From Botryotinia globosa (lineage: Eukaryota > Ascomycota > Leotiomycetes > Helotiales > Sclerotiniaceae), in contig RCSZ01000007.1 in NCBI GenBank assembly GCA_014898425.1, positions 1,550,001 through 1,614,000 of the forward strand: DNA of 64,000 nt. The letters run 5' to 3'. Made by a program: the position numbers and the translations under genes. Each line of letters begins with the position of its first letter. Position 1 is the first letter of the stretch. The notes below the pieces were generated by a model. The model was not told the origin of the DNA, made no database searches, and saw nothing but the letters and a program-made list of their open reading frames with translations. Of this stretch, positions 59,705-64,000 are shown one piece after another.

Positions 59705-61569
59705 ATGGAATTTGATACTAAGACTCGTAAGTTTGTTTTCTATCATGTGTGATTGAGGGGAGAGGAGGGAGGAGGGAGGAGGAGGGGAGGGAAAGATCTT
59801 GTGAAAGATGTTGTGAAAGAGGGACGAGGAAAGACTAAGGAGGAAAGACTAACGTTTAGTGAGCAATTAGCTCTCTATTCTACTCAGGATAAAACATCTT
59901 TCGCATATATTTCTGCGAGAGATCGTTGGCCTGTTATTCTTGTAAGTGACGCTGTTTTTTCTTGGAGATCGTCTATTTCCTGGACGATGTTGGGAATCGA
60001 TATGGAAAATCCCTCAACCCCTTTGCTCGCTGCGCTTGAGGCTTTTCTAATCGCCTAGTCTGCCTCCACGGCAGTGGCCCCCGGAGGGCTAGCGGAGCGT
60101 CATTCACTTATACCAAGATTTTTGCTAATACTGACTCTAACAGACTGGAGCAATTGATGATGTCCACAGAGCAGTATCCGAATCGACGGGTAGCAAACAT
60201 GAGGAAGGAAAACGCATAGTCGAGACTCTCGCAAAGCTGAAATATGAGCTTCAACACGACAGGAAATTAACGTATGGAATTTTGTCTTCATAGGAGATGA
60301 GAAGCTAATCTGAGATGTAGCCCTCTTCTTGATGATGGACAGCCGGATATTGAGGGTTATAATAAGGAATTGGAAAAATTGGGTTACCCATCATGGTTCA
60401 ATATTCCATGGCTATATGCGGAATGTTATCTCTACAGGTACGGCTGTGCTCTCTCGTCTTCACTGCTTTCGAATTATAACTAATAACTAGTTTGCAGACG
60501 CATAGCAACCTCTTTCTCTTTATCCAAAGAATGGAAATCCCACGATGTGTTTGCGCGCCAAAAGATGTCGACTTTCCGTTCTTCCCGTCCTGCTGTTCTC
60601 GAGCTCGCAAGTCGCTACCACGAACTCATAAACCAAATGTCAAATGATAAACCCCAAGATGACGAGGCGGAAAAGATACTTTTCATGGAAATGTGCGAGA
60701 TTTGCTTATGGGGAAATGCAACCGATCTTTCTCTTCTCACATCTCTTACCTACGAAGATATTCAAAAATTACAAGGATCCGAAGCACGAAAGAATTCTGA
60801 GAAGAATATTCTCATCAATGATTTGGGCAAAGCATACGATGTTCTTAAGGCTGCTAAAAAGGAAGGAAGAAGTCGTCAAGTCGACATTGTTCTCGATAAT
60901 GCCGGATTTGAACTTTATGTCGATTTAATTCTTGCTGGATTCCTTCTCAGCGCAGGTCTTGCTACAAATATCGTTTTGCATTCTAAAGCCATCCCATGGT
61001 TCGTATCAGATGTTGTACCAAAGGATTTCTCCGATTTATTAAATGCATTAAATAATGCTCAATCTTTCTATTCCACGCCTTCCGAAGACGAGCAAAGAGA
61101 TGGAAAAACACCAGAACCACTTTCCAAAAAGGAAGAAGAGGAATTGGATTTCTTGTTCAAGACTTGGAGCGAATTCCATGCAGAAGGCCAATTAACTTTA
61201 AGAGCCAATCGATTCTGGACTGAAGGAGGTAGTTATTGGAGATTACCGGGTACAGCACCTAGACTATATGAAGATCTCAAGGAAAGTGACTTGGTTATTT
61301 TCAAGGGAGATTTGAATTATAGAAAGTTGACGGGAGATGCTACTTGGGATCCTACAACCCCATTTACAAAGGCCGTTGGACCATTAGGTCCCGGGTCCGG
61401 TGTTAATGTGTTGGCATTGAGGACTTGTAAGGCGGATGTGGTGGTTGGTTTAGAACCGGGAGCGGATGAAAAGTTGAGGGCCATGGAGGGAGGGGGTGGA
61501 GATTCTGGACAGAGAAAATGGGGATGGAGTGGGAAGTGGGCTGTGGTTAGTTTCTCGGGAGGGAAATAA
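59705..61569 (+). CDS. Damage-control phosphatase, ARMT1/DUF89 family
   Basis: Five exons (59705-59726, 59871-59941, 60144-60271, 60321-60437, 60498-61569) give 469 residues, similar to yeast YMR027W. The start reads MEFDTKTPLYSTQDKTSFAY across the first junction, then SARDRWPVILTGAIDDVHRA, both typical of the subgroup. Metal and substrate residues of the DUF89 fold are visible: DNAGFEL (Asp246-Asn247), KGDLNYRK (Asp384) and the C-terminal LRTCKADVVVGL. Family members dephosphorylate sugar phosphates such as fructose-1-phosphate in a metal-dependent way, and the human ARMT1 homologue was also reported as a carboxyl methyltransferase. Intron 1 holds a G-rich purine tract and intron 2 (202 nt) a GC-rich stretch. 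Confidence 0.92.
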
Positions 61570-63035
<1,466 letters not shown>

Positions 63036-64000
63036 TCATATTAACCATCTAAAGACCGCAATCCACAGTATTACCAAACTACTCAAACCCATTCCTCCGC
63101 CCAACCCATCTATTCGTAATCCTGCGCCACCCATCACCACCGCCGCAGGTGGTAAACTTGCATTCACAAACCCCGGTCCGCATTGCACATTTACCATTCC
63201 AGCGGCTTGGGCATAGGTACCCGCTATCACGCTCGTTCTGACCGCGCCCGCAGATTCAAAGACGGCCATTGTGTTTTTCAGACACTGGTTGCAGGTGGGT
63301 TGTGAGCCGCCAGGGAGACTCGTGTTCAGAGGGAGATAGTATATGTAGCTATCTGTTGGGGAGGAAGAATTGGTGACGGCTTGCGCGTAGCAGTATGCGC
63401 CATTGGAGGGATCTTTGAGGCAGGATGCGGTGTAGAGGGTGGAGTAGGCGAGGAGACCTAGACGAGCTTGTGTGACGAGTGGATTGGCAGCGAGGAGATC
63501 GACCGAGCAGGCGGTGGTGGAGGTGATGTTGGACGCGATGGAGGACATCAGGGTTGAGCATGATTGCGCGTTGGCGGAGCAGGAGGCATCGAGGGTTTGA
63601 GTGATGCGGACGAGGGATTTGGAGGCTTGGAAGAAAGAGTTGGAGTTCTATAGGAAAGGGGGTTAGTTTTGGATTGGATCTTGGTTGAATGTATGCATCA
63701 ATTGGGTTTATTGGAGCTGTGAGAATTAATTTGAGGAGGAATAAGATTTGAGGAACAAATAATGCCATTGTTTGAGCATGCATACAATGACCATTGTTCA
63801 ATCCCTCAGTCCCTCCCCCTTTATCTCATACCCCTCTTCCGAAAATAAAAAATTACATACCTGCAATAACAATGAAAAAGGCAAACAAGCTTTAAAACTC
63901 TCGTTTGCCAAAAAGTCCATCATATAGCTCGAACATGGTGAAGTAATATTACTCGTAAACCCACTGTCAAACGGCGTGGGTAAACTGGCCGTTGTGCCCG
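63036..64000 (-). CDS. GPI-anchored Cys-rich cell-surface protein, DUF7729-like (5' part beyond the window)
   Basis: Two exons are seen: the upstream one enters at the right edge and ends at 63861; a 213-nt intron (63860-63648) follows; the last exon runs 63647-63036. The sequence carries spaced cysteines in family order: SNITSPCSSYMMDFLANESF, ACLPFSLLLQNSNSFFQASK, LDASCSANAQSC, then SCLKDPSNGAYCYA and PTCNQCLKNTM. The C-terminus has a small-residue region followed by a hydrophobic tail (LSSLVILWIAVFRWLI), as in GPI-anchor signals. The N-terminal signal peptide lies outside. It resembles a widespread fungal family of unknown function; a wall or plasma-membrane location is inferred. Confidence 0.75.

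Overview
The window looks like nuclear DNA of a filamentous ascomycete (Pezizomycotina). Introns are short (48-76 nt mostly) with GTRNGT-type donors and occasional TACTAAC branch sites. Nearly every protein I recognise is fungal in type: HIS6, a fungal hybrid histidine kinase, a Caf1/Pop2 deadenylase, a DUF89/ARMT1 phosphatase and a GPI-anchored DUF7729-like protein. A 23-kb, extremely AT-rich block of ruined retrotransposons looks like repeat-induced point mutation (RIP). A Leotiomycete such as Botrytis/Sclerotinia would fit, but that placement rests on general resemblance, not on a search.

Layout. (1) 1-1.0 kb: the 3' part of an unrecognised gene leaving the left edge, and a small hypothetical ORF. 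(2) 1.3-22.4 kb: a tandem array of about nine same-strand (minus) paralogues. Each has a coiled-coil N-terminus followed by a conserved C-terminal domain centred on a GN-x-AAHGG motif. At least two members are clear pseudogenes and one is only a relict. I do not recognise this family from characterised proteins; it is the most likely undescribed system here. (3) 22.4-35.7 kb: ordinary housekeeping and signalling genes: HIS6 (histidine biosynthesis), a FAF1/FSAF1-like 40S assembly factor, CAF1/POP2 (mRNA deadenylation; one catalytic Glu replaced by Lys), the complex I NDUFB3/B12 subunit, and an 11-exon hybrid histidine kinase. (4) 35.94-59.12 kb: a gene-free block made of at least three nested LTR retrotransposons, each with paired LTRs of equal length: a copia element (+, 167-bp LTRs, target duplication ATAAT) containing a gypsy element A (+, 158-bp LTRs, target duplication GTTTT) containing a gypsy-type element B (-, 240-bp LTRs). 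All coding capacity is destroyed. (5) 59.7-64 kb: an ARMT1-type phosphatase, a microsatellite-rich spacer, and a GPI-anchored protein that runs off the right edge.

The core genes in regions 3 and 5 act in unrelated pathways and show no sign of clustering by function. The array in region 2 is different: repeated tandem duplication, two subfamilies with different intron structures, and members at all stages of decay point to birth-and-death evolution. Its biochemical role is unknown. The AAHGG motif resembles the N-x3-H part of HEPN-type domains, but the usual catalytic Arg is not in place, so any nuclease role is speculation.

Gene models were built by hand from reading frame, splice signals and intron phase. 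For the main multi-exon genes the exon lengths add up to whole codons.
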